63,260 bases of DNA from assembly GCF_000513115.1 (NCBI RefSeq), contig NZ_BAUU01000028.1, positions 1 through 63,260 of the forward strand. Direction: 5' to 3'. The stretch's first letter is position 1. Each line of letters starts with the position of its first letter. This document shows positions 37,820 through 45,856 of this stretch, piece by piece. The DNA is from Halalkalibacter hemicellulosilyticusJCM 9152 (lineage in GTDB: Bacteria > Bacillota > Bacilli > Bacillales > Bacillaceae_D). The notes below the pieces were generated by a model. The model was given only the letters and a program-made list of their open reading frames with translations. It did not search any database and was not told where the DNA came from. A program made the position numbers and the translations under genes.

Positions 37820-39319
37820 ATGACGGCTGTTGCGGATTATTTGCAAGTACACACAGAGGATAATGTGATTGTTGCTCTGAAAAACTATGAAACTGGCGAT
37901 CGCATCTCTTTCCAAAATCAAGATATCACATTAAGAGAATCTGTTGAAACAGGGCATAAAATTGCGATTCGACCGATTGAGAAAGGCGAGAACATCATAA
38001 AATATGGCTACCCAATTGGTCAAGCTACGAATAGGATTTCAATCGGTGATTGGGTTCATACACATAATGTCGGGACGAATCTATCTGGTACGTTAACCTA
38101 TGAGTATAAGCCGAAGAGTCTCTCCTTTCAGCCATTGCAAACAGATCGAACCTTCCAAGGCTATGTTAGAGCGAATGGTGATGTCGGCATTCGGAACGAA
38201 ATTTGGGTGATTAATACCGTTGGCTGTATTAATAAAACGTGTGAAACCGTAGCTAAGACGGCAAATGACATGTATAAAGGCGATAATATTGATGGTGTTT
38301 ACCACTACCCTCATTTATTTGGCTGTTCACAGCTTGGAGATGATTTGCATAATACGCAAAAAATCTTAAGTAATTTAGTTCATCATCCGAATGCAGCGGC
38401 GATTTTAGTGATGGGGCTAGGCTGTGAAAATAATTACATTGAGTTTTTTAAGCAAGTGCTAGGTGATTATGATGAAAAGCGGGTTCATTTTATTGAAGTG
38501 CAGCAGGTTGATGATGAAATTGAAGAAGGATTAGATGCAATGGAAGAGCTTGTTGCTTACGCAAAAACATTCAAGCGTCAGCCTGTCCCAATATCGAAGC
38601 TGAAGGTTGGCTTGAAATGCGGCGGCTCTGATGGCTTCTCAGGAATTACAGGCAATCCGTTATTGGGAGCATTCTCAGATAAGTTAATTGCCCATGGAGG
38701 CTCAACGATCTTAACCGAAACGCCAGAGCTATTTGGTGCAGAGCAAATTCTTATGGAGCGCGCACAGGATGAAGGTGTTTTCCGTCAAGTGGTCGACATG
38801 GTTAATGGCTTTAAAGAGTACTTTATCAAGCATGATCAAAATGTGTATGAAAACCCTTCGCCAGGGAATAAAAAAGGTGGGATTACAACATTAGAAGAGA
38901 AGTCACTCGGTAATGTTCAAAAAGGTGGGTTTGCACCGGTTGTCGATGTGCTTGATTACGGAGGGAGAATGAAGGAAGCGGGCTTGACCCTCCTTGAAGG
39001 ACCAGGAAATGACCTAGTTTCTGTAACCGCATTAGCTGCATCTGGTGCACACATTGTCCTCTTTACAACAGGACGGGGAACGCCGTTTGGTGGACCTGTT
39101 CCAACAGTGAAAATATCAACGAACACAGCGCTTTACAATAAGAAGAGAAGATGGATTGACTTTAATGCAGGGCAATTAGTCGAAGGAAAGGATAAGGACG
39201 AATTAACGGATGAGTTTTTTGACTATATTGTCGCGCTTGCATCAGGTGACGTGCAAGCAAACAATGAAAAGTATGGCTTTAAAGAGATTTCTATTTTCAA
39301 AGATGGTGTTATTTTATAG
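37820..39319 (+). CDS. uxaA: Altronate dehydratase
   Basis: This 499-residue protein is a full UxaA. An N-terminal SAF-like domain (residues 1-90) is followed by the iron-dependent dehydratase body with NTVGCINKTCE, CGGSDGFSGITGNP and the late GRGTPFGGPVPT. It dehydrates altronate to 2-keto-3-deoxygluconate. It starts 21 bp after uxaC, with GAGGAGGG. Cysteines in the first two motifs are the likely metal ligands. Confidence 0.95.
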   Translation: MTAVADYLQVHTEDNVIVALKNYETGDRISFQNQDITLRESVETGHKIAIRPIEKGENIIKYGYPIGQATNRISIGDWVHTHNVGTNLSGTLTYEYKPKSLSFQPLQTDRTFQGYVRANGDVGIRNEIWVINTVGCINKTCETVAKTANDMYKGDNIDGVYHYPHLFGCSQLGDDLHNTQKILSNLVHHPNAAAILVMGLGCENNYIEFFKQVLGDYDEKRVHFIEVQQVDDEIEEGLDAMEELVAYAKTFKRQPVPISKLKVGLKCGGSDGFSGITGNPLLGAFSDKLIAHGGSTILTETPELFGAEQILMERAQDEGVFRQVVDMVNGFKEYFIKHDQNVYENPSPGNKKGGITTLEEKSLGNVQKGGFAPVVDVLDYGGRMKEAGLTLLEGPGNDLVSVTALAASGAHIVLFTTGRGTPFGGPVPTVKISTNTALYNKKRRWIDFNAGQLVEGKDKDELTDEFFDYIVALASGDVQANNEKYGFKEISIFKDGVIL

Positions 39320-39337
39320 AGGGAAGGAGTGTGGAAG

Positions 39338-40864
39338 ATGAAGACATTGACGAAGCGGCTATTGGAAACGGAAGGCTCACAAAATGCTGAATATGTTGAG
39401 CTTGATCAGTTGCCAGAAAAGGTTCTTCAGTTTGGAAAAGGTAATTTTCTTCGTGCTTTTGTTGATTGGCAAATTCATCAGCTGAATAAGCAGCATTTGT
39501 TTAATGGGAAAGTGGTGATCTATCAGCCTTCCCCACACGGACAGTCAAAAGCGTTCTTAGAGGATCAGGATTTTCTATATACAGTCGTTCTTCGTGGGAT
39601 TGAGAATGGGAAGAAGGTCGATACGAGTGAAGTGATTTCCTCTGTTTCACGTTCATTAGCCTATGATCAATGGTCGTATGCTTTGGAGCTTGCGAGTTCA
39701 GAAGAGCTTGAGCTCATTGTTTCGAATACGACGGAAGCTGGAATCACATATGTAGCGGAAGCTCCACCAAACAAGGAGGACATTCCAAAGTCGTTTCCGA
39801 CAAAGCTGACGATGTTCTTATTTGAACGTTATCAACGCTTAGGTGAGAGAGAGGCCCCAGGTCTTACGATTTTACCTTGTGAGTTAATTGAGCAAAACGG
39901 AACAAAGCTCAAGGAATATACGATAAAATATGCGCGAGATTGGCAATTACCTGAAAGTTTTATAGAGTGGATTAAGAATAAGAATACGTTTTGTAATACG
40001 TTAGTTGATCGAATTGTGACAGGATACCCTCACGATTCGATAGAGGAATATCGTGAGCGGTTAGGGTATGAGGATAAAGGGTTAACTGTTGGAGAACCGT
40101 ACCATTTGTTTGTTATTGACGGTGATGAAGCTGTTCAACGTGTGTTTCCATTAATAGCAGGACGTCTGAATGTGAAGTGGGGCGATATTACGCCATATCG
40201 TGAAATCAAGGTGAGGCTGTTAAATGGTCCGCATACGATGATGTTCTCAGTCGGTCACTTATATGGTTTAAAGACGGTACAAGAGGTTATGGAAACGGAA
40301 GCAACACGTCAATTTGTTGAAGCGGCTTTTCGTGAAATTAAACAAGTAGTGAGAGGTGATGAGCAAGAGAAGGAAGCCTTTATTGCGAGTGTAAAGGAAC
40401 GCTTTCTCAATCCTTATAATCACCATCATTTATTAGATATCGGGTTAAATGCTGTTAACAAATTTAAAGCGCGCTTACTACCTACATTGAAGCGCTTTGT
40501 AGAGGAAAAGGAAGAATTACCTCAATCCATTGTTTTTTCGATGGCGTCATTGTTTCTTTATTATAAACCAATTCGAAGAGAAGAAGATGGACTAATAGGA
40601 TTGAGTAACGGTGTCGAGTATAAAATGAAAGAAAATGATGACGTTCTATCATTAGTTACACAAGCGTGGGAGCTTTATGATAAGGGCGGTAAGCTTGCAA
40701 CGGTTGTTTCTTCATTATTAGAAGCTGAGCATGTCTGGGGCGAAGATCTATCACGATTACCTGGGTTGCAGGATGCTGTTACAAATGACCTTCAAAGAAT
40801 GCTAGAAGAGGGAATGAGTAGCAGTCTTGAACATTTGTTAAACACTTGTAAAAGAGCAGAATGA
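39338..40864 (+). CDS. uxaB: Tagaturonate reductase (altronate oxidoreductase)
   Basis: This 508-residue mannitol-dehydrogenase family enzyme reduces tagaturonate to altronate with NADH. The NAD-binding start reads LQFGKGNFLRAFVDW (about residue 28), and the catalytic region contains KVRLLNGPHTMM. GGGAAGGAG lies 8 bp before the ATG at 39338; an in-frame GTG at 39329 is less likely. It is the third gene of the operon. No KDG kinase or aldolase is in the window, so the pathway ends elsewhere. Confidence 0.94.
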   Translation: MKTLTKRLLETEGSQNAEYVELDQLPEKVLQFGKGNFLRAFVDWQIHQLNKQHLFNGKVVIYQPSPHGQSKAFLEDQDFLYTVVLRGIENGKKVDTSEVISSVSRSLAYDQWSYALELASSEELELIVSNTTEAGITYVAEAPPNKEDIPKSFPTKLTMFLFERYQRLGEREAPGLTILPCELIEQNGTKLKEYTIKYARDWQLPESFIEWIKNKNTFCNTLVDRIVTGYPHDSIEEYRERLGYEDKGLTVGEPYHLFVIDGDEAVQRVFPLIAGRLNVKWGDITPYREIKVRLLNGPHTMMFSVGHLYGLKTVQEVMETEATRQFVEAAFREIKQVVRGDEQEKEAFIASVKERFLNPYNHHHLLDIGLNAVNKFKARLLPTLKRFVEEKEELPQSIVFSMASLFLYYKPIRREEDGLIGLSNGVEYKMKENDDVLSLVTQAWELYDKGGKLATVVSSLLEAEHVWGEDLSRLPGLQDAVTNDLQRMLEEGMSSSLEHLLNTCKRAE

Positions 40865-40922
40865 AAAGGATAAGAAGAGCAGAGGTCGAATAAAGATTAA
40901 ATAGGAAAATAAATAACGAAAC

Positions 40923-40940
40923 CATAACAACGTTGTTAGA
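40923..40940 (+). promoter_or_regulatory. Second copy of the uxa operator
   Basis: CATAACAAC-GTTGTTAGA contains the perfect 12-bp palindrome AACAACGTTGTT and shares its core with the site before uxaC. It lies 23 bp before the start of the Gfo/Idh dehydrogenase gene. This suggests that the gene responds to the same repressor although separated from uxaB by about 100 bp. Confidence 0.65.
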
Positions 40941-40962
40941 TGACAATAAGGAGATGGAAGCT

Positions 40963-42246
40963 ATGAGAAAAAAATACGTATTAATTGGAACGGGTGGAAG
41001 AGCAGAGTTCTTTTACGGGGCATTAGCAAAGGATTTTAAAGAGACTGGGGAATTAGTTGCTTTTTGTGATGTGAACCAAACGAGAATGAACTACGCGAAT
41101 AAGCTATTAGTTGAAAAGTATGATCATCCTGAAGTAAGAACTTACTTGAATACAGAGTATGAAAAGATGATCAAGGAAGAACAGCCTGACTTTGTCATCG
41201 TGACAACGGTAGATCGTACACATCATACGTATATTATTCAGGCGTTAGAATTAGGATGTAATGTCATAACGGAAAAGCCGATGACAGTTGATGCAGAGAA
41301 ATGCCAGGAGATTATTGATGCTGTGAATCGTACAGGGAAGGAAGTTCGCGTAACGTTTAATTACCGTTATGCGCCACACAATACAAAAATTCGTGAGCTC
41401 ATCCGTGATGGTGTGATTGGTGATGTGTATTCAGTTAACTTTGAATGGGCACTTGATACGCAGCACGGAGCAGATTATTTCCGTAGGTGGCACCGTGATA
41501 AGAGAAACAGTGGTGGCCTGCTCGTCCATAAGTCGACTCACCATTTTGACCTTGTGAACTTTTGGTTAGGAACGGAGCCAGAGACCGTTTATGCGAACGG
41601 TGGATTACGTTTCTACGGTAAGGAAAATGCTGAAGCTCGTGGTGTGAAGCATTTCTATCAACGTGCTCACGGTAGTGAATATGCGAAGGACGACCCGTTT
41701 GCGATCCAGCTAGAAGACAATGAACATTTAAAGGCGATGTATTTAGATGCTGAGGGCGAGGATGGCTATCAGCGTGATCAAAGTGTATTCGGAGATGGCA
41801 TTAACATTGAAGATACACTTGGCGTTATGGTCTGTTACAAAAATAAGGCAATCTTAACGTATTCGTTAAATGCTTATTTACCATGGGAAGGGTTTATTAT
41901 TTCCTTTAATGGTAGTAAAGGGCGGATTGAAGTGAAGGTAAGAGAACAGTCTTACATTAACTCAGGTGGCGAGAAGTCGGATGAAGGAGCAATTGAAGAG
42001 AAGGCCATTACTGTGCTGCCTATGTTTGGTCAACCTTATGAAATAGAAGTGGTTGAAGGTGAAGGTGGTCATGGTGGGGGAGACCCTGTATTGCTTCAAG
42101 ATATATTTGGCGAGCCAGGTGAGGATGAATTCCAACGAGCAGCCTCCCATATAGATGGAGCGAAATCAATCTTAACAGGAATTGCTGGCAATATTTCATT
42201 GCAAACAGGTCATGCAGTTAAGGTAGATGAGTTAATTAAATTATAG
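40963..42246 (+). CDS. Gfo/Idh/MocA family oxidoreductase
   Basis: This 427-residue NAD(P)-dependent sugar oxidoreductase has an N-terminal Rossmann motif VLIGTGGRAEFF, the EKP motif ITEKPMTVD (about residue 100) and catalytic-region residues SGGLLVHKSTHHFD (about 180). The ATG at 40963 follows AAGGAG at 9 bp; more upstream in-frame starts overlap the operator. The shared operator links it to hexuronate breakdown, perhaps handling an oligouronide or a derivative. The substrate is unknown. Confidence 0.85.
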   Translation: MRKKYVLIGTGGRAEFFYGALAKDFKETGELVAFCDVNQTRMNYANKLLVEKYDHPEVRTYLNTEYEKMIKEEQPDFVIVTTVDRTHHTYIIQALELGCNVITEKPMTVDAEKCQEIIDAVNRTGKEVRVTFNYRYAPHNTKIRELIRDGVIGDVYSVNFEWALDTQHGADYFRRWHRDKRNSGGLLVHKSTHHFDLVNFWLGTEPETVYANGGLRFYGKENAEARGVKHFYQRAHGSEYAKDDPFAIQLEDNEHLKAMYLDAEGEDGYQRDQSVFGDGINIEDTLGVMVCYKNKAILTYSLNAYLPWEGFIISFNGSKGRIEVKVREQSYINSGGEKSDEGAIEEKAITVLPMFGQPYEIEVVEGEGGHGGGDPVLLQDIFGEPGEDEFQRAASHIDGAKSILTGIAGNISLQTGHAVKVDELIKL

Positions 42247-42290
42247 CTTTTTTTGATAGTGAGAAGACAGCATATAAATAGCGGTCTCCA

Positions 42291-42330
42291 GCCTATCGAC
42301 TGTCTCGTTTTTGCGAGACAGTCGATAGGC
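42291..42330 (+). terminator. Strong intrinsic terminator after the uronate genes
   Basis: A 17-bp perfect stem, GCCTATCGACTGTCTCG (42291-42307) and its complement (42314-42330), has a 6-base loop and is followed by TTTT. Confidence 0.9.
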
Positions 42331-42528
42331 TTTTCTAGTGGAGAAGCCAGTATCAATTAGTCTTCAATTTTCTTTAAAGTAAGCAAATATGAGGCGACTT
42401 ATAGGCATTTCTCTATCTTATGAATGGAAACGAGACTAAGGTGGATGACTCTCAAAGGTATCTTGTTTAAGATCAGAACAATTTTATACTAACATTATTT
42501 TATTCAATAAGTATGATAAAAAAGTTTG

Positions 42529-42556
42529 TTTACAAAAAATTAACAATTCTTATCAT
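42529..42556 (+). promoter_or_regulatory. PhoP-like box before the second chemoreceptor
   Basis: TTTACA (42529), TTAACA (42540) and TATCAT (42551) are spaced by exactly 11 bp. The first two match the Bacillus PhoP half site. The chemoreceptor gene starts about 90 bp downstream. No gene is seen in the 42247-42645 gap. Confidence 0.55.
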
Positions 42557-42645
42557 GAAATTAATGGATGTGGAAGGTGTAGGTCTATTAATCTATATAG
42601 AGAATAAGACTAATAGACTATATAGTGGGTTGGGGGTTCAAACGA

Positions 42646-44337
42646 ATGAAACGAATATTTCATAAGTTGAATAGGCAAGCTTCGTCAGTATCGATTCGCC
42701 AAAAGTTGTTAACTATTTTTATCACGATTCTTTTATTATTTAGTTTGACGTTTATCCTTCAAATTGTTCAAGTGTTAGACGTAGAAGAACAAATAAAAGA
42801 GATGGCTAATAGTACAGAAGATGCTATTCTCCTCTCTTCTATTAATTCGCTTATGAAGGAGAAATATATATTAGTAAATGAATTTGTTGAACGTGGTGGT
42901 TACGTTGAGCCGGCGCTAGAACAAGCAGAAGGAGAGCTAAGTGAGTTGTTTATTGGATTAGAAGCTAGTAGTCAATCTGATATTCAACATTTGATTTTAG
43001 AAAAAAATAATGAATTTAACGAGATTGTCGATCAAATTTATGAGGGTACCGGTAGTACGATGAGCCATATGTCAACACTTTTTCTACATATTCAAGATAT
43101 AGATCAAACCATTTTGAATTTCTCTGAAGAAGTATTAGCAGCGACAGAGACAAATAGGACAAGGAGCATGGAGACGATTCAACAGTCTCTTCAATTGTTT
43201 GTTGTCACATTTATTATCGCAACTGTTGTTGGAGTAGGTTTCATCTATATTTATAGTAGAAGGCTGAATAGACGTTTACATGCCGTTGTAAACATCACCG
43301 ATGAATTAAGTCAGGGAAATTTAGCTATTCATAAGCTTCCTGCCCATTCGACCGATGAAATAGGACGATTGAGCCTATCGATTAATGACATGCTAGAGCA
43401 GTTGAAACGACTTGTTCAGCACATTGCTGAGTCGTCGCATGAAGTAAAGAATTCTTCAAGTATATTAAGCAATCATGCTTCCGAATCACTACAAGCGTCT
43501 GGAATGATCTCTCATTCGATGAAAGAAATACTTGCGGGAACAGAAGAGGTACTACGAACCTCGCAAAAAGATGAGAGTCACATTCAAGAGTTGTCGTATA
43601 TAGCAAGAGAAGTGAAGGATTACATGATGATCGTTGATGAAAGAACGGAGCAATCTAAGTCCTTAACAACGAATGGAATTTATAAGATACAAGCTGCTAA
43701 ACAACAAATGACCGACATATATGAAAGAACGACTAGTTCGGTTACAATGATTGAAGAATTAGATAAGAAGTCTAAGGAGATCACGTCGATCTTGAGTATG
43801 ATTACATCTATTTCCGAACGGACGAACTTGCTAGCGATTAACGCATCCATTGAAGCAGCACGTGCTGGGGAGAATGGTAAGGGCTTTGCCGTTGTAGCAA
43901 GTGAAGTTCGTCAGTTGGCTGAGCAGTCAGGAAATGCAGCAAAGAAAATTGCTACATATGTTGGTGATATACAAACAGATATTACAGAGTTTGTTACGGT
44001 TATAAGCTCTAGTCATCAATCGGTTCATCACGGTTTGGGATTAATGGATGATGCTTCGTCCATTTTCACATCAATCACTGAGGCGGTTGAAGATGTTTCA
44101 ATAAAGGTTCGGGAAACGACGTCTGCGGTGACGACGATTGATGAATCAATCGTCCGACTGCATCTACGTATGAGAGATACAACGAAAACAATTGAAGAGA
44201 ATGCCCACTTTGCAGACCAAGTAGCAGCTTCTACTCAGCAGCAGCATCAGGCAATGACTGAAGTGACTGCAACATCAGATTCTTTATCTAGTATGGCATT
44301 AGAGCTTGAACGAGCAGTACAGGCTTTTAAAAGGTAA
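42646..44337 (+). CDS. Methyl-accepting chemotaxis protein
   Basis: This 563-residue chemoreceptor has two membrane segments (about residues 24-44 and 186-206) enclosing a ~140-residue four-helix-bundle-like sensor. A HAMP domain and the signalling domain follow, with the tip region [20 protein letters not shown]. An earlier in-frame GTG (42625) lacks a ribosome binding site, whereas ATG 42646 follows TGGGGG. It may be induced together with the phosphate transporter, given the similar box. The ligand is unknown. Confidence 0.9.
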   Translation: MKRIFHKLNRQASSVSIRQKLLTIFITILLLFSLTFILQIVQVLDVEEQIKEMANSTEDAILLSSINSLMKEKYILVNEFVERGGYVEPALEQAEGELSELFIGLEASSQSDIQHLILEKNNEFNEIVDQIYEGTGSTMSHMSTLFLHIQDIDQTILNFSEEVLAATETNRTRSMETIQQSLQLFVVTFIIATVVGVGFIYIYSRRLNRRLHAVVNITDELSQGNLAIHKLPAHSTDEIGRLSLSINDMLEQLKRLVQHIAESSHEVKNSSSILSNHASESLQASGMISHSMKEILAGTEEVLRTSQKDESHIQELSYIAREVKDYMMIVDERTEQSKSLTTNGIYKIQAAKQQMTDIYERTTSSVTMIEELDKKSKEITSILSMITSISERTNLLAINASIEAARAGENGKGFAVVASEVRQLAEQSGNAAKKIATYVGDIQTDITEFVTVISSSHQSVHHGLGLMDDASSIFTSITEAVEDVSIKVRETTSAVTTIDESIVRLHLRMRDTTKTIEENAHFADQVAASTQQQHQAMTEVTATSDSLSSMALELERAVQAFKR

Positions 44338-44343
44338 AAAGAA

Positions 44344-44380
44344 AACTCCTTACTCATCATATTTTGATGAGCGAGGAGTT
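44344..44380 (+). terminator. Terminator after the second chemoreceptor
   Basis: The stem AACTCCT..CTCATCA with TGATGAG..AGGAGTT is followed by CTTTTT. Confidence 0.85.
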
Positions 44381-44539
44381 CTTTTTAGGCTATAGTACCG
44401 ATTTAAAAAAGTCATATTTTTATAAAAAATAGTCATCACTTTCGAGTGAAAAGTCACAATCTTTCATAATCATATAAAAGTACGGTTTATTTTTATTATG
44501 ATGAATGTTAGAAGAATGCTTGAGAAAGGGGTGGGTGCA

Positions 44540-45283
44540 ATGCTAAATGAGCAACCAACTATCCTCATTATTGACCATGAAGTACACGTTCATCAAATTG
44601 TAAAGGCTTCGCTAGAGCAAAGTGGTTATCAAATTAGGAGTTGTTATTCTGGGAAACAAGCGATATCCGAGGTTACCAAATATCAACCGGATCTTATTTT
44701 AATGGAGGCAGCCTTACCTGATATAGACGGGCTCTTTATTTGTCAGCAGCTCAGGAAAACGTTAGATATTCCTATTCTTTTTTTAAGTGTAAAAAGTGAA
44801 GAAACCGATAAAATTGTAGGACTAACTGTTGGAGCTGATGATTATATTTCAAAACCGTTTGGAACAGGGGAGCTCATTGCCCGCATAAAGGCACATATTA
44901 GGAGAACGATGTTAGATGTGATGAAAGAAAAAATACCAAATTCGTATAGACCTGAAAATAAGGTGATATCCTATCATTCAATGACTATTGATGAACAGCG
45001 TTGTGAGGTGATGTTAGAAGGGCAATTTGTTGAATTATCTTCGAAGGAATTTAAGATTCTTGTTCTGTTCGCTAAACATCCGGGAAGAGTATTTGAGCCA
45101 GAGGAAATCTATCGTCTTATTTGGGGTTGTGATGGTTTAGATGATTTTCGTACAGTAGCGGTTCATATTAGTACGCTTAGAAAGAAGCTTGAGAAACAAG
45201 GGGCGTATCGAATGATTCAGAACATTAGAGGATTAGGATATAAGCTTGAGCTAAGAGAAAGTAGAATTCCGAATGAAACTTAA
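44540..45283 (+). CDS. OmpR/PhoB-type response regulator with degenerate receiver
   Basis: This 247-residue protein has a receiver (residues 7-120) plus a winged helix (about 145-240, containing ELSSKEFKILVLFAKHPGRV and RTVAVHISTLRKKLEK). Aligned to PhoP, the phosphoacceptor Asp is Glu56 (LILMEAALPDIDG). The acidic pair reads D12-H13 in place of DD. The Ser/Thr (LSV) and Lys (SKPF) are kept. It may therefore act without phosphorylation. The start at ATG 44540 follows AAAGGGGTGGG; ATG 44498 lacks a site. No histidine kinase is adjacent. It probably controls the neighbouring Nif11-like and LanC-like genes. Confidence 0.88.
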   Translation: MLNEQPTILIIDHEVHVHQIVKASLEQSGYQIRSCYSGKQAISEVTKYQPDLILMEAALPDIDGLFICQQLRKTLDIPILFLSVKSEETDKIVGLTVGADDYISKPFGTGELIARIKAHIRRTMLDVMKEKIPNSYRPENKVISYHSMTIDEQRCEVMLEGQFVELSSKEFKILVLFAKHPGRVFEPEEIYRLIWGCDGLDDFRTVAVHISTLRKKLEKQGAYRMIQNIRGLGYKLELRESRIPNET

Positions 45284-45311
45284 AGGTTCTTTATTATAAT
45301 ATAATCTCAAT

Positions 45312-45339
45312 TTTAAGTTTTTTTTAAGTGAGGTTTTTA
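45312..45339 (+). promoter_or_regulatory. 11-bp direct repeats before the Nif11-like gene
   Basis: TTTAAG at 45312 and 45323, then TTTTTA at 45334, are 11 bp apart, as expected for OmpR/PhoP-type regulators. They lie 29 bp after the response regulator gene and about 60 bp before the next start. Confidence 0.5.
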
Positions 45340-45400
45340 TACTATAAATAAGCATAGCAGTCGTGCTTATGCTTTGGGGGATTTCTAGAAAGGGACGTGA

Positions 45401-45646
45401 TTGATCGTGAATTCAATGGAACAGCTAGTTGATTTCCTAGAGGTTGTACGTCATGATATTCGGTTGAAGCAGAACGTTCAAGCTTTACTAGAACAAGGGA
45501 AGGAGGTGTTTGTAGAAGGACTTGTGACGTTGGCAAACAATGAGTATGGGTACTCATTGGATAAAGGTGAGGTTATGCGTATTATTGAGGGTGAGATAGA
45601 GGTTGCTTTTAATAATTGGCATCAACAGTATATAAATTGTAAATAA
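45401..45646 (+). CDS. Nif11-like small protein
   Basis: This 81-residue protein resembles the Nif11 domain: MEQLVDFLEVVRHDIRLKQN, then a turn and LVTLANNEYGYSLDKGEV, matching the two-helix plus AkeaGyeft pattern. Nif11 domains are leader sequences of some class II lanthipeptides, or stand-alone proteins. The tail after the domain (AFNNWHQQYINCK) has one Cys and no Ser/Thr, so it is a poor lanthionine core. The start is probably TTG 45401, eight bases after AGAAAGGG; GTG 45407 is possible. A LanC-like gene follows. Confidence 0.6.
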   Translation: MIVNSMEQLVDFLEVVRHDIRLKQNVQALLEQGKEVFVEGLVTLANNEYGYSLDKGEVMRIIEGEIEVAFNNWHQQYINCK

Positions 45647-45668
45647 GGAATGAACGTTATTAAGTCTC

Positions 45669-45702
45669 AAAAGAGCGATTTTAAGGCTCGAGGGGCTTTT
45701 TT
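45669..45702 (+). terminator. Weak terminator-like stem after the Nif11-like gene
   Basis: AAAAGAGC can pair partly with GCTC..GGCTTTT, and a T run follows. The stem is short and interrupted. Confidence 0.35.
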
Positions 45703-45762
45703 ATTTGGAGAAGTTTTCCCCCATTACTTTGTACAATTGACCAACTAAAATTAAAATACCAT

Positions 45763-45800
45763 TTTAATGGAACTTTAATTTTCATTTAATTGGATTTAAA
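45763..45800 (+). promoter_or_regulatory. Four phased TTTAAT repeats before the LanC-like gene
   Basis: TTTAAT occurs at 45763, 45774 and 45785 at exact 11-bp steps, with TTTAAA at 45795. This is a textbook OmpR/PhoP-family array placed about 55 bp before the LanC-like start. The adjacent orphan regulator is the obvious candidate binder. Confidence 0.65.
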
Positions 45801-45856
45801 CCTAGAATGATAAGGTTTAGATGAAGGTAAAGAGGAAAGTAGGGGGAGTGGGTGAC

